From Metallyticus violacea (Eukaryota; Arthropoda; Insecta; Mantodea; Metallyticidae), in NCBI GenBank assembly GCA_030762175.1, contig CM060833.1, positions 9,622,501-9,686,500 of the forward strand: 64,000 bases of DNA. The letters run 5' to 3'. A program made the position numbers and the translations under genes. Shown here in pieces: positions 45,212-57,287 of the stretch (positions are counted from its first letter, which is position 1; every line of letters starts with the position of its first letter). Below the pieces are notes generated by a model. It made no database searches, was not told where the DNA came from, and saw only the letters and a program-made list of their open reading frames with translations.

Positions 45212-45429
45212 TTTTGCTTAGTTTAAATGTGCACTACGAAGAAACAACTCAGTCATTTCTAAGATGCAACTGTTTTCACAATAAAAATGTAATTTTTTGC
45301 GAAAATAGTAATGACATATTGCAATATCGTCACGTAGTAGTCGTTTGTAGCAACATAGAAGGTAACTCCCGTAAAGTGTTCATTTTTATTTTTTCACCTG
45401 TAATTAAAATAGTATATCAAAATCTGAGG

Positions 45430-46085
45430 ACCGTTCAATAATCATAATTTTTTTGAAAACGTACCTTTATTCATTCTCACAATTTTGATGATATTTCTCA
45501 AAATAGTCCCTCTTGATGCAATGTACCTGTACCAGCTTTTCTATCAGGCTTCTGCTGCAAACTATTTTTGACAGGTGCAGGAGGGTGAGGTACACACCTC
45601 ATTGTGACTTTTATGAGATGTTCAACAATATTTGCGAGGTGCGGCCGTGCCGTTATACTGGTACAGCATCCAGTTTGTTGCATGAAAATGTGGAGTTGCC
45701 TTACTCATTTTTCAGTACATCTCTGTAATATTGCTCAGTTACAGTTGTGTGCTGATAGACATACGGGTAAACATTTTTATTTGTTTAATTTTTTTTGTTT
45801 ATTTTTTTTAAACATTTCCACACAGAGTTTTACTGTTTGTTGTCACGATCGAAATAGTGTAGCCAAGTTTCACCAACAGTGATTACGTTTGAAAGAAACT
45901 CTGCATCTTCCTGTAACATCATCTTCAACTGCATGCGAACGTTCTTTTGTTCGGAAATCAGCAGTCTTGGATGCAATAACATGTCTCACGTGCGCGCAAC
46001 GGTGTAAATGTTTTCTTCCGTTAGAAGCTCCATGTCCATCTTGTTTTGAAAGTGATTGTTCGAGCTGTGATACAACGGTCACATG
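45430..46085 (-). mobile_element. mariner-like transposase, C-terminal two thirds
   Basis: On the minus strand: SKTADFRTKERSHAVEDDVT, then AEFLSNVITVGETWLHYFDR, where the first catalytic Asp (usually TGDETW) has become Gly. A gap follows, then ARPHLANIVEHLIKVTMRC, VPHPPAPVKN and KLVQVHCIKRDYFEKY. The HPP block is degraded and the third Asp is unreadable. The end matches 255-540. A long T-rich insertion near 45780-45830 splits the two halves. Confidence 0.65.
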
Positions 46086-46089
46086 TCAA

Positions 46090-47210
46090 ATTGGGAGGGG
46101 TAAACTAATTCCGGCTGTTGCATCTTTTCAAAGTGCTCTCTACCACACTCTATATACCTTATCAACTTCAAAAACAATTCATCAAAGCATTCCTGCTACC
46201 CATTTTGCTAAAAGATGAAAAATGCATTTTCATATGCAGCCACAGCCTCTTCAGGGCTGGAAAATCGCTTTCCTCCATTTCTATTTTTTTATCACTGGGA
46301 AGAAAAAAAATAATCGTGTGTTGCCAGGTTAGGACTGTAGGGAGGATGGATCATTATTTCTCTCTATGGACCCCAGGAACTAAATGGTGATGTTACCTGT
46401 GTGAGCAAAAGCATTATCGTGGTAAGACAGGATTCCCCTGTGTCCTGTCCTTAAACGTTCGGCACTGTGATGTATCGCTCACTGTTTTGCTCCTCTAGAG
46501 AAATTGTGGCCACATGGACACCTTTTAAAAAAAAAAAAAAAAACATGATCACCATTTTCTTCCCACATTTCCGTCCTCTTCACTTTCGTTGGTGGATCGT
46601 CATCTGGAAATATCCAAACAGCTGACTGTTATTTGGTCTCCGAGCCAAATTGATAAATCCATGTTTCATCACCCGTAATTACATCAGAAACACGCCTTGG
46701 GTTACCTCCGTCGAATCTCGGCAGCATTTCTTCACAGCATTTTGTGCCTCTGTCAAATTGTGAGGCACCCAACGGGAAGAAATCTACCTGAAATAGGGAT
46801 GATCGTGCAGGTTTATTGAACCAATCTGGAAGGTTGCCTCGACGTCCTTAAATGTTTTTCGCATAGCATTTTGTCCACCGCGACGTGTTCCTTAGTCACT
46901 GCCGTTGCCGGACGTCCATTTCTCTCCTCGTCTTGCAGTGAAGTTCAGCCCCTTTTAAATTCTATAAACCAAAATAAAGCTGATGCTATAGATGTAGCAG
47001 GCGCTTAAGGCTTTGGAACACATTTAACTCTTCTTGAAACCATAAAGAATCATAGTATGAAAATGTTTCTCTCCAGCTCCATCGTAACGACTGGCTGACT
47101 GTGCACTGGAGAGATTGTTTACCCTCACACTGGAATGCGATAGTGGGAAGGATCACTACGGTTGAAGATTCGTTGAGACCAAAGCAGAACTGAACATATC
47201 TCAACTTGTA
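46090..47210 (-). mobile_element. mariner-B, copy 3
   Basis: The ATG is at 47082 (MELERNIFIL). Blocks on the minus strand across frames: FIEFKRG, TSLQDEERNGRPATAVTKEH, a degenerate VSKI region, VSDVITGDETWIYQFGSETK (first catalytic block intact), SAVWIFPDDDPPTKVKRTEM, HVATISLEEQNSE, a degraded second block, IHPPYSPNLATHDYFF (third Asp kept as THD) and MQQPELVYPSQFDM. The 5' untranslated DNA to about 47210 is shared with copies 1 and 2. It is truncated nowhere but broken by many frame changes. Confidence 0.8.
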
Positions 47211-47528
47211 CACTTCTCACAGGCGGGAACAGGTAGTGACAACAAAGAAACTATTGCCACGTGTACACTACATATTAAAGTAATAAAATGTTAAATTTTA
47301 ATGCAAAAAATTATGCTTGTAAAAATTTATCATTTTTTAAATAACACCCTATTATGTAATATTTTATTGCAACTCTTGCAGAAATTTTTAAAGTAATGGC
47401 ATAGTCTTATCTATAATACAAACGTAATTGCATTGAAAAGGAAATTATGTGTTTCTATATATTAATTAACTACATTTTCTATTACAGTATGTTTCTTGAA
47501 AGAAAATAAGATTTTTTCTAAATTTGTT
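47211..47528. other. no recognised feature
   Basis: AT-rich spacer before a SINE. Confidence 0.35.
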
Positions 47529-48108
47529 AAATTTGTTAAGGCGCGGACTGGTGGGTGAGAGGTCTGTAGTTGGAATCCCGCCAGGACCGTCCTCCCTGCC
47601 GGAGGTTTTTTCCAGGTTTTCTTCAATCCTCACAAATGGCAAATGCCAGGGAGGTACCCTAAACTTAGGCTTGCAAAGTTTCCTTCCTTAAAAATAAATC
47701 CTTTCCCAATATATCATTTCACCACATGTCGGTCCTGGTGGTGTAGTGGTTACCATACCTTCCTATACCCAAGATCGCGTGTTCGAACCCGGCTAGGACC
47801 GATGGATTTTTTCGGGCATAAAAATCGTAAGTATGGCTTCCTTCGGAAGGGAAGTAAAGCCGTGGGTCCCGTGTCGTACATTTACGGCACGAAAAAGAAC
47901 CTTAAGCCTGAAAGAGAGGCCTCTCAGCAAAATTTGTCGGCCGTTTCACACCCTGAATAGAATGGGACGCTGATGACCTGAGCTGTTAAAGAGCGTCCAT
48001 AAATAAATCAATCAAAAAAATATTCACCACATGTATTATCAGTGTCCACCGCCTGTGGTGCCTCCGTAGTAAAAATGGGCATTAAACTCTATTAATTCAT
48101 TCATATCT
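47529..48108 (+). mobile_element. SINE-A interrupted by SINE-B
   Basis: The first part (47529-47728) runs from box A (TTGTTAAGGCGCGGAC) through GGAATCCCGCCAGG to the ATATATCATTTCACCACATG point. The second part (48018-48108) resumes with ATGTATTATCAGTGTCCACC and ends CCGCCTGTGGTGCCTCCGTA, GGGCATTAAACTCTA. Joined in order they give the normal SINE-A body. The first 20 or so bases of the tRNA head are missing. Confidence 0.85.
47729..48017 (+). mobile_element. SINE-B nested in SINE-A
   Basis: It starts CGGTCCTGGTGGTGTAGTGG and has box B GTTCGAACCCGGC. The full body ends with AAATAAATCAATCAAAAAAA. The flanks show TTCACCACATGT on both sides, a target-site duplication of about 12 bases, matching the normal SINE-A sequence at that point. 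This gives a clear relative age: SINE-A first, SINE-B later. Confidence 0.9.
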
Positions 48109-49940
48109 AATCATAATATTTTAATAAGTAGATATCATGTGTATATATGTGTGTTTTCATGAGATATAAAATTAATATGCTATTTGTATGTTGTCAGAAG
48201 GCAAAGTCTCTGGTGCTTTCTGTTACGGTAGCTTGAAAAGTTAAAGAAGCCATAAAATTCTACACAAAAGGGCAAGAAATAAACCGAGGAGTCGAGTGTG
48301 TCACTTTTAAAAAGACTGGCGTTGGATGGTTAATAAACCCAAGGACTTTTAAATTCGTTAGATCTTTGAACACGACAGGCGGTTGTACTATTAGCCTTTA
48401 AATTAGACAATGCCAACAAGAGTTTTAAACTTTCAAATAATAGCGAATGGCACGTGCTGGCTGGTTGAATTTAAACCAGTCAATAGTAAGCGTATATTTT
48501 AAAAGTTTAAACCTTTTTTTACTGTCTATGTTGCATTGCATATTTTTTGTATTTTTAATGCCTGAACATGCAGTTATGCATTTTTGCTGGCTATATTACA
48601 TTGCACGTCTTTTTAAATTTATTTATTTATTTTTAGTGCCTGAACATCCAGCACCCAATCATGACGCATTGAAACTGTAGCAACTATGCGCTTGAAGTCA
48701 CGAGAATAAGAAAAGCGTTACCATCAGTTACTATGACAACACCTTTTGAAAATGGAAACTTACCGGCATTCGATTGCGTATAGGAAACATATAGTTAAAC
48801 TAATGGTACATTAATTGTAGCCTTAAATTTTTCTTTGGAAATGTTGGAAAATGTTACATAGGTGTATTAAATCAGATAGCCCATGATAACTGCACATAAC
48901 GCGTCCGCCACGTTGAACAGCTCCGCTTTAAGCGTTTAAGAAGTTATGGCATATGCCACTTTATTAATTCATTTCGTTCGTCGTCCCGAAAACCCTTGAC
49001 TTTTAAAAGGATAGCTTGATGGAAATATTAAGACAAGGCGGTTTCTCAACCTTCCCATGGAAGACACCAGACACACGTTGTTAGCAGTTAATTCGAGGGC
49101 ATGCCAGGATTGACAACCCGGGCCGCGTGTTCAGTATCATTGCCGGCACTTGGAGAAATCCTGCAGCAAACTCACAAGAAGAATATTTTGATTTCGTGCG
49201 TCCTGCAAAGCCTTGAAGAACTTTCCAAAACTCTGAGTCATGTATCTGACAGTTGATGAAGCGCACACAAGATCGCGTTGCTCTGTCGTGGGAAAATAAC
49301 CAACTGAACCGGGAGAAAGAACGTAGAGGTTGAAAATTTAAAAGGGAAACGCAAGTTTCTCCTTGATGTCACGCAATGTGGTACACTCATGTTCATTAAT
49401 GGGCTATTATTGGCTAAGGTAGTTAATTTCTACTGCAAGAACAGAAAATGTTTCTTTCCTGTCTCGCAATTTCGCATGCTTCCTTAACAACTTTACAACA
49501 TAGTCAGATTTGATGTTACAAATGAAAGTACAATGAAAATGCAAGTGCTTTCGTTATATTTTCTTTAAAAGCGTAGATCAGGTTGAATTAATTCAATAAA
49601 CAAGGTATTAACAACCTTAAAGATTTCCCAGTGTTTTGTTATAATGGTCCTCCATATATTTCTATCTTGTGTAATATATTCCCATTGTAATATATACATT
49701 ACGGTAGAAGTCAAATATAAACCGGATTTTTTTAGTTATTCATACCTTATTAATTAAAAATGGGATACATATACTTTTTCTACATAATTTCCCAATTTTT
49801 ATAAGCAAATGTTTCACAATACAAAATAAGTTTTTTTAAACCCATAGAAGAAAGTGTGGAATTTGACTTTCAGCAGTTGCGCACAATGCTTTCGTATATG
49901 TTGAATCATCGACCTTGCTATGCTAATATAATATTTTTTT
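48109..49940. other. no recognised feature
   Basis: About 1.8 kb without transposon motifs. A loose local duplication near 48530-48660 repeats ATTGCA and TTAATGCCTGAACAT or TTAGTGCCTGAACAT. 49080-49330 is slightly GC-richer, without a frame of note. Confidence 0.4.
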
Positions 49941-49942
49941 TT

Positions 49943-50210
49943 ATAATGTTTAACGCCCGTTTTTACTACTGAGGCACCACAGGCGGTGAACACTGATGAT
50001 ACATGAGATGAAATGATACATTGGGAAAGGATTTTTTTTAAGGAAGGAAGCGTTCCAGGCCTAAGTTTAGGGTACCTCCCCTGCACTTGCCAGTTATGAG
50101 GACTGAGGAAAACCGGGAAAAAACCTCACTCAGGAGGTGGATCCTGGCGGGATTCGAACCCAAGACCTCCGGTCACGAGTTCTTAACGACCTCGTTCACC
50201 CGTGGCGGGT
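49943..50210 (-). mobile_element. SINE-A, minus-strand copy
   Basis: Reading the minus strand: CCGCCACGGGTGAACGAGG, box B GGGTTCGAATCCCGCC, TTTTTTCCCGGTTTTCCTCAG, CAGGGGAGGTACCC, CCGCCTGTGGTGCCTCAGTA and GGGCGTTAAACATTAT. It has a short deletion in box A (TCGTTAAGAACTC). Confidence 0.85.
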
Positions 50211-50784
50211 GACATGTGCCAATCATAGGCAGAAGTGCAACGGAAACTGAGAAAATAGGGTTTAAACTTAAACGCATATTGAAAATTCAATTTTAATCAT
50301 AACTCAAATTTCCTTTCTTGACAACATCACTATATTGTGTGATGTTCAAATTTAATGAAAACACTGATAATCGCTGAAATTACTCCCAATGAGGTTTATC
50401 GTCACAACAAATTATATCACAAATCTTTGACACTTGACCGTTGTGTTCCTCACGAATGGTCACTAGCTTAGTGTTATAGTCATCATGGTACTTTTGGAGA
50501 GATTCGAGATCTGCCCTCTTTTCTGTGGTGACTGGACGAATATTCGAGTATAGGGCAACCTGGTTTATATTGGTGACCTGCTGTACACTTCTTCAGATTC
50601 ACCCTAAGGAATGGAAAATCTTCGGAAAACGTGATCTTGTACTGTATTGACCTTACTTCGCTTCTATTCTATATTGGAAAGCATAGTCTTTCATTATCTG
50701 TGTACGGAATGAAGTCTAGACTATTATCGCTGTTCTCAGCTCCAGAAAATGGATCTTTCTCATTGCAACTCGTTTTGTAGAACT
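50211..50784. other. no recognised feature
   Basis: No motif or repeat is seen. Confidence 0.35.
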
Positions 50785-51002
50785 CTGTTGATTTGTTTTA
50801 TTTATTTAACAACTCAGGTCATCAGCGTCTCATTCAACTCAGGGCGCGAAACGGCCGATAATTTTCGCTCAGAGATTTCTCCTTTCATGCTGGAGGTTCT
50901 TTTACTTGCCATCCACGGCTTTACTTCCCTGCCCTTCCCAACTAAAGAAATCGACCCTGGCCAGCATGTATGGCTGCCGCTAAATCACCAGGACCTATGC
51001 AG
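50785..51002 (-). mobile_element. SINE-B, diverged minus-strand copy
   Basis: On the minus strand the head is TAGGTCCTGGTGATTTAGCG, box B is eroded, and the body is recognisable by GGAAGGGCAGGGAAGTAAAG, AGAACCTCCAGCATGAAAGG, GGCCGTTTCGCGCCCTGAGT and AGACGCTGATGACCTGAG. The GTGTCGTACATTTACGG block is deleted. The 147-codon frame across it (50749-51192 plus) is incidental. Confidence 0.75.
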
Positions 51003-51702
51003 TACTCTATTCAGATGTACAATTGCAAATGATGAAACAAAACATTCAGCCAAACTCATTTGCACGGTAATCCAGTGCTACTCAAAACACTCTTTCTGCT
51101 TGCTGCTGCAACACCCGAGCGATAGCCGAACTACTGCTTGCGTAGCCGCTTGTAACAGTGTAAATGTTGCATTTAACATTTACATAATGTAACCTATGTG
51201 TTGTCTTTCGCAACCTTTAAATATACATTGATAGGGAATTGTTAGGCGGGTGAAATATTGTAACGGTGGCAAACTTGCTCTTATTGAAATTCACAATTAA
51301 TTCATATATACACTCACACTAACTTAACGTTAACCTCGTGTAAATCCTAGAAAATTGCTGCTTGACCTAGAGGATGTGACAATTCTACTCTCTAGGGCAC
51401 TGAGTAGTATTCAAGGCACAACTAACTGCTCAATAGAGATAAACTCTGATTCTAGTTTTCTCCAGTAGTTTGCTGAGGCTTCCTACGGCCTGACGGCCTA
51501 CGCTCGCCTCCTTTTCGTAAATATAAGTTGATAGCGGGTGAATCACAGTAATGGTACCAAATCTTATTTGATTGCAGCAAACAAAAAAAAAATAATAATA
51601 ATCGTAAACATCAAATTACAGCGCATTCTGTACGTGCTACTATGTTACCGAGTAAATCATTGTAATGCGGAAAATCTCCTTTAACTGCGAGGGAAAAAAT
51701 GC
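51003..51702. other. no recognised feature
   Basis: Nothing recognised. AT-rich with one GC-richer patch near 51480. Confidence 0.35.
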
Positions 51703-51783
51703 GGCATTCCAGATGTGAGGATTCGAAGCCACTATCTTCACAACTATAGCATGACGCTCTAACCGTCTGAGCTATCATGTCAT
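51703..51783 (-). tRNA. tRNA-like sequence, probably pseudogene
   Basis: The minus strand reads GATAGCTCAGACGGTTAGAG (a good box A) and, 32 bases later, GGCTTCGAATCCTCAC (a good box B). The anticodon stem does not pair well (CATGCTATAGTTGTG) and the acceptor ends do not close cleanly, so a working tRNA is unlikely. No SINE body found elsewhere in the window follows it. It could be a tRNA pseudogene or the head of a third SINE family. Confidence 0.5.
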
Positions 51784-51964
51784 TTCTCTTGAGAGCCTTA
51801 TTATCTAGCTATATCTGTGAAAGTCGCTACCTCTGCTCTCTACGCCGTCGTTAGGACTTGCAGCAGAGTAAATTGCACTTGATTTCCATGGTCCGTGTAA
51901 AGATAAATGACAAACCTTGAAATAAATATGAACATTGTTGAAAATAACTTTATTAGTTCACTCA

Positions 51965-52873
51965 TACGAGGTGTGATAACAAATAACAGCAATTTTTTTA
52001 TTTCGCGAGCTTCATAAATCCGATTTTCAATTATTATTTTTCTTTAGCTTGTTGGTACATATGTTTCTGATCAATGTTGTCATTTTCACCTGTTTTGAAT
52101 GTTTAGTTCATTGTTGCCAGTCGAAAAGGTTGTACGTGTTTTGGTGTGCTCGGTGATTTTTTACTTTCGAAAAAGATGGATCCAAGAATTTGTATTAAAT
52201 TTTGCTTGAAAAATGGAATAAAGTGCAACAAAGTATTCGAAATGTTGACTGTGGCTTTTGGCGAATTTACTATGAGCAAGACAAGAGCTTACGAGTGGTA
52301 CAGACGTTTCAAAGATGACAACCACCCTGGACGTCCTAGCACATCAATAACCGCCGAAGAAGTGAAGAAAATGATTCTGGAAAATCGCCGAATCACTGCC
52401 AGAGAGGTTGCTGATAATGTCGGTATATCATTTGGTTCATGCCAAGCAATTTTTTTCGGATGTTTTGGGCATGAAACATGTGGTACCAAAGTTTGTTGCT
52501 CACACCTCACGGCTTGTTCGTGATTTTTGTTTGGGGGGGGGGGGGGCTGAAAACAAAACCGTTACGTTGCCTCAGCCACCATATCCGCCGGACATGGACC
52601 CCTGCGACTTCCTTCTATTCCCGAGGCTGAAGAAAACCATGAAAAGACGACGTTTTGCCACCATTGATGAGGTAAAAACACAATCGCTGAAGGAATTGAA
52701 GGCCATACCGAAAAGTGAGTTTCAGAAGTGTTTCCAAGATTGGAAAAAGCGCGTGCACAAGTGTGTTACATCCGGAGGGGATTACTTTGAAAGGGGCAGA
52801 ATTGATGTTGATGAATAAATAAATATTCGTTAAGAAAAATGAATATTGCCGTTATTTTTAATCGCACCTCGTA
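51965..52873 (+). mobile_element. mariner-H, internally deleted element with both TIRs
   Basis: The terminal inverted repeats are CGAGGTGTGATAACAAATAA on the left and, inverted, CGAGGTGCGATTAAAAATAA on the right. Each is flanked by TA, the mariner target. The transposase starts at ATG 52176 (MDPRICIKFCLKNGIKCNKV) and continues through SKTRAYEWYRRFKDDNHPGR and ILENRRITAREVADNVGISF. A frameshift follows, then VLGMKHVVPKFV joins directly to AHTSRLVRDF. That join removes the first catalytic block and the Asp of the second. The end is intact: QPPYPPDMDPCDFLLFPRLK, SEFQKCFQDWKKRVHKCV, GGDYFERG. The size is 905 bases instead of about 1.3 kb. Confidence 0.85.
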
Positions 52874-53139
52874 TATTGTACACACTGTTATGAATACTAC
52901 GTCATGATAAATAAAAGAAGCAACGGAGTAGTAAAAATAAGAAGTATGAATAGTGTTAGTCTCTTTGACCTCTGAGATCTGTAATGAAATATTCAGTTGC
53001 CATAGAAAGTGTTGTCATGTACTGGTGCAAAAATGAACGAATGTAGTTAAACATTTTGGCTAATGAAAATATACGTGCTTGTGAAGCTTTCGTAATCAAA
53101 TGAAGAAAAATTATAAAAATGGAGTTAGTCGGTTTGGCC
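52874..53139. other. no recognised feature
   Basis: A short AT-rich spacer. Confidence 0.3.
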
Positions 53140-53740
53140 TCTGAATGGCACCTATGGTAATAGCCAGGTGTTTCAATGCTTCCCAGTGCATTTCCTCGTG
53201 TTTTTCTTTTATCAAAGCAGCTGTAAATGGACGGGCGTTATTTTGGAGAAGAACTTATCCAATCGGTTTTGGACGTCTTTTTCGCTGATAGTTAATTTTT
53301 TCTTCAACCACAATAAACTGTAGTGACTGTTCTTGAAGAAAAGATTAACAAAATGTCTTAGGAGTCTCAGAAAATTGACAAGAGAGCGGATTTCCCACTT
53401 TCTTGAGCCAAAAGCCTCTGACACGCTTCCTTGCAACCTTTTTGTTCATGAGAATTTGAGGAAACCGCCTTTCGCTGATCCAATATCCAAGTCATTTGAA
53501 ATGGTAGATTGAACAATTCAATAACTTATCCCAACATCATAAGAAATTTCAGAAATGTTCACACTCGGTAAGATCCATGAATGTTTAGTTTCCGTTACTC
53601 TCGTCCCCGCCGGTGTTCATTTTCCACAGTTTCTCGTTCTTCTGTGAAATTTTTCTGCATCTCATTCACTTGCATCTTATCCCTTTACTGTGCTCTTAGC
53701 GCAACAGACGAGAAATGATGCTATTGATAAAGAACAGGCG
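53140..53740 (-). mobile_element. degenerate mariner-type transposase
   Basis: The clearest block on the minus strand is VLLQNNARPFTAALIKEKHE then EMHWEALKH. It matches LLQDNARPHTA...KL.E..WE.L.HPPYSPDL, the second catalytic region, with its Asp changed to Asn. The rest, upstream to 53740, is only faintly readable. The HPPYSPDL block is not present after KH. Assignment to the superfamily rests mainly on this one block. Confidence 0.4.
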
Positions 53741-56429
53741 ATAGAAGTGGATTTATATAGTGGCACCAATACAACGAGCTATATATGCTTTATAAATAAA
53801 TAAAAATATGCGAAAGAATAATTTTTAAAAATGTTAAAATATATAAAAATATAAAGAAATCCTATTGTGGTTGACATTCAGTCTATATGTTTCCCCTAAC
53901 CCTCTCCTTTTTCAGACCTGAGCTGTCTCACTTTGATCAGAAATTCACCTCCCATTCCTTTCCTGCCAGCAAAGCCCAGCTCTGTTCGATCCTGTAATGC
54001 AGTGCGACAAACACTTTCGTACCATTTCATCGAGCCAGAATGCGTGTCCACGATTCCCTTTCTTCACAGATGAGACAAATTCTCCGCTTGTATTCGTCAG
54101 TGGCCTTAATCACCCATCATGCCCCTAGTAGAAACCACGCAGCACCTGTCTAATGAGTTCAGTCCCTGTTTTGATATATTGCTCTATCCCCCATTCCGAT
54201 ATTAGTCCCAACTGTACTTTCAGCGAAATCATCTCTCTACATTGCGCAATTGTCTTCTGTCATCCATATCCCTCAAGCAATTTCCAACCCTCCCCCATAC
54301 GCTCTTTTTGTTCCCCTGACCGGCCATCCGCCCCTTTCTTAATTTGGATGTCCTTGTCTTTCCTTCCCTTCCCCAGCTGATTATGGCACAATGCTTTAAT
54401 TAAAGTTCGGTTTGCGTGAATAATTTGCAACCAATACTTCAGTACTCTTCATTTCCAACTCTGTGGTCTCGCTGTAGTGCGAAAAGAATATGAGGCGAAG
54501 CGCTACACCCTCATTTCTGAAACATCTACGCATAGCATCTCGCTCCGTACTGCTCATAGTGGTAAACAATCCGGTTTCTTTTTGATTCACCCTTTCATGA
54601 AATCTTTGACTCTCTAATTATTTATTATGCTATTGCGGTCTTCTTTGTTAAATATTATCCATTCTTAAATTCTCGATTTTATTACAGACCTTCTCCAGAA
54701 AAGATTTCTTAATGCTTGTCTTTATGAGACTATACTCTTTAAGCCTGCGTTTCTCAGCGATGCTAATTGCGTTTAATTTAGGTGCACGTAATTCAAATAT
54801 GCTGGAAATGCGTCGTTGAGGTAACCCTTCATTTGTTAAACATTGAACTGGTTTTACAATTACAAAATGTGCTAATGACACCGCCAAGTCACTCTTTGAG
54901 ACCAGGCTGTCGAAAAAATAAGAATGTATAAATGCAAAGTACATTTTCTAGGAAAGGAATTATTAATGCTGTAGTAAATTAGGGATAATTCACATTTACA
55001 CCCTTTTATGCAATCCTAGCATTAAAACACGTTTCATATGACGCTATATATGATGGAAGGTTACCTAGCAACCAGTATTCCATGAAATCATCACCGCCTT
55101 CACAACACAAATACAAACAACGTGCCTGTAAGAAAAAGCTAAAAACCGTCGCCCTAACAAGCATACCAACATTCAAACACGAGAATCATTTTATTAAACA
55201 TATGTTTTGAAACTATAACCTGTAAATATTAATCATTATAAATTAACTTCCATTACATTGGAAACATTGAAAATGCAATTAATTAATTTATTAAACACAT
55301 TACAATTTCAAAACGTTAATCTTGAACCATTAGTAACCTCTGTTATACTAACAGAAAACTTCCTTAATCTTACTACATTGATGTTACAGTTACTTTTCTT
55401 GGTAAATATTAAAAATATAGCCAGTTACATTAGAAAATATTATTCCTGAGCCATTACTGACATCTATTGCTTTAACATTTCGCCTTCCAACATAAATATT
55501 ACTTCCAATTGATTCCACTATGTAAGATTCAGCAATTGATGCTGACTTCTACCCTCCTAATCTCATAACAACAACAATTACTTACCATATTAATAAACAA
55601 TAAACTCTTTATTACATAGTTACCAGCTTTAAAAAATATGCCAACAAGATTTTTTCATTAGTTCCTCTTTTCTCCACGTACAGAACTTGTCATCCTCCTT
55701 TTCGTATACACTTTTCAATTTTTGAGCAATTAACAAGCCCTCAGCTTCCTTTGTAATTTCCTCTGGAATGATTTACGTATTTTCAATATGAAACATTGCC
55801 GAGTTACCATCCATTTCCATATAAATTCTTCAAAACAAAAACAAAATAACATCGTCATAGAAACGAGTACTAAGAAACCATGCAATATAATACGTCATAA
55901 CATAACATTTTGCAAATTTTAAATGCTTTTTAATAATATTCAATGCCAAAATTCCATAAAACGTACGCAACACGTATATAATCTTCATTCTGAACACTCG
56001 TGAAAATTAGCGCGTTTATTTCCGTTCACGCGCTAAACATTCAATCGTGTTCAACTATTTACGTAAATAACTATTTAAGCCTAATTACATTATTATTTGT
56101 TATTTCCAAATTTACATTTCTAATGTGAGAATATAAGGCTATATTTTTTTTTCAAAGAATTCTAGGAAGCATAAAATATTTGTTAATTTTTTACATTAAA
56201 TAAAATGAATAACTAATTCAATAAAATCTACATACGCCACCCTGATTACGGTTTCTTAAACGAGGGCGTGTAAATTAAATTTCTTTTTATCATTATAAAC
56301 TACACAATACAATAATTTCTTATTGCATTATTTTACAGATTTTTCTAATAACTAGACTAAAATAATATAATAAAATAATACAAATAAGTCAAAATTAATT
56401 AAATTAAACCAAAATATAAATTTACTGTA
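53741..56429. other. 2.7 kb without recognised features
   Basis: 53900-54390 is C+T-rich on the plus strand with a higher GC content. Faint LINE-like wording on the minus strand is not strong enough to call. 54600-56430 is very AT-rich, with only short frames. Confidence 0.4.
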
Positions 56430-57000
56430 AGAATTATGGCTGGTAGCCAGCTATTCTATCCTAATTTATTACATTACTATACTACTGGCTACTGGTTACC
56501 AGCGGTATGTACTGGTATCCAGCACTTTTACAAGAATTTCCTATTAGAATTCCCAAAAATACTGTTAACACATTTTCAGCCTTCTAGGTGCGCTCTCACC
56601 AGCCTTTTCTCATTATTTTAAATGTTACTTTATCTTCGGACTGTAAATGTTGGGCCCAAGTTTCATTCACAGTCACAAATCGGCGCAACATGCCAGACAC
56701 TGTGTTGAAATCTTCTTCTGCATATGTTTTTGGTCAGCAATCGCGGTACCCAGCTTTCTCAGTTCTAATTTTTCGTGCATTCGTTCAGCTCAAGTGCCCG
56801 TAGTTTCAGTTATCTCGCACACTTTCACTCGACGGTCTTGAATTACGATATAATTTATTTTTTCAATGATTTTCTTTGTGGTGACCTCTACTAGGCGGTC
56901 GCAACGCGTTTCTTCTTCAGTGCTTCTTCGACCACGTTTACGCTCATTCCTCATTCAAAGACGATGCAGAGCCCAGCTCTGCTTTGATCTGTCTTGCACT
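56430..57000 (-). mobile_element. mariner-J transposase, N-terminal half
   Basis: The minus strand reads RNERKRGRRSTEEETRCDRL, then VEVTTKKIIEKINYIVIQDR, RVKVCEITETTGT (second helix-turn-helix), KLELRKLGTAIADQKHM, a degenerate first catalytic block around NETWAQH (frame-shifted) and ESAPRRLK. It fades near 56500. The catalytic end is missing. The style matches mellifera-type mariners. Confidence 0.65.
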
Positions 57001-57287
57001 TTAACCATTTAAACGGAACTGCGACACTGATCACTTGACAGATAGCTGTCAACAATAAACATCATATCTGATTGAATAATTATCTAAGCTAAGGTTAATG
57101 CATCTTTGAGTTATAAGTGGTAAATAAATATGCGGGAAAAAATATGCGAATTTTGTAATACCGATAAAAAGCCATATGAAATAATAAGTAAATTCCTCAA
57201 ATACAAAAATGTCCATACAATACGAGCTTGTTGGAAGCTTACTTCCAGGAACAAGTGTCTTAATGCATGTGTCATACTAACTTTTTA
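57001..57287. other. no recognised feature
   Basis: A spacer. A 64-codon frame (57130-57324) overlaps the mariner-D end and has no known motif. Confidence 0.3.

Noticed and set aside
50749..51192. 147-codon plus-strand frame as a gene
   Set aside because: It runs antisense through SINE-B sequence, which explains its composition.
53900..54390. LINE C-terminal remnant on the minus strand
   Set aside because: Only vague similarity across several frames, with no convincing Cys-His knuckle or RNase H motif.
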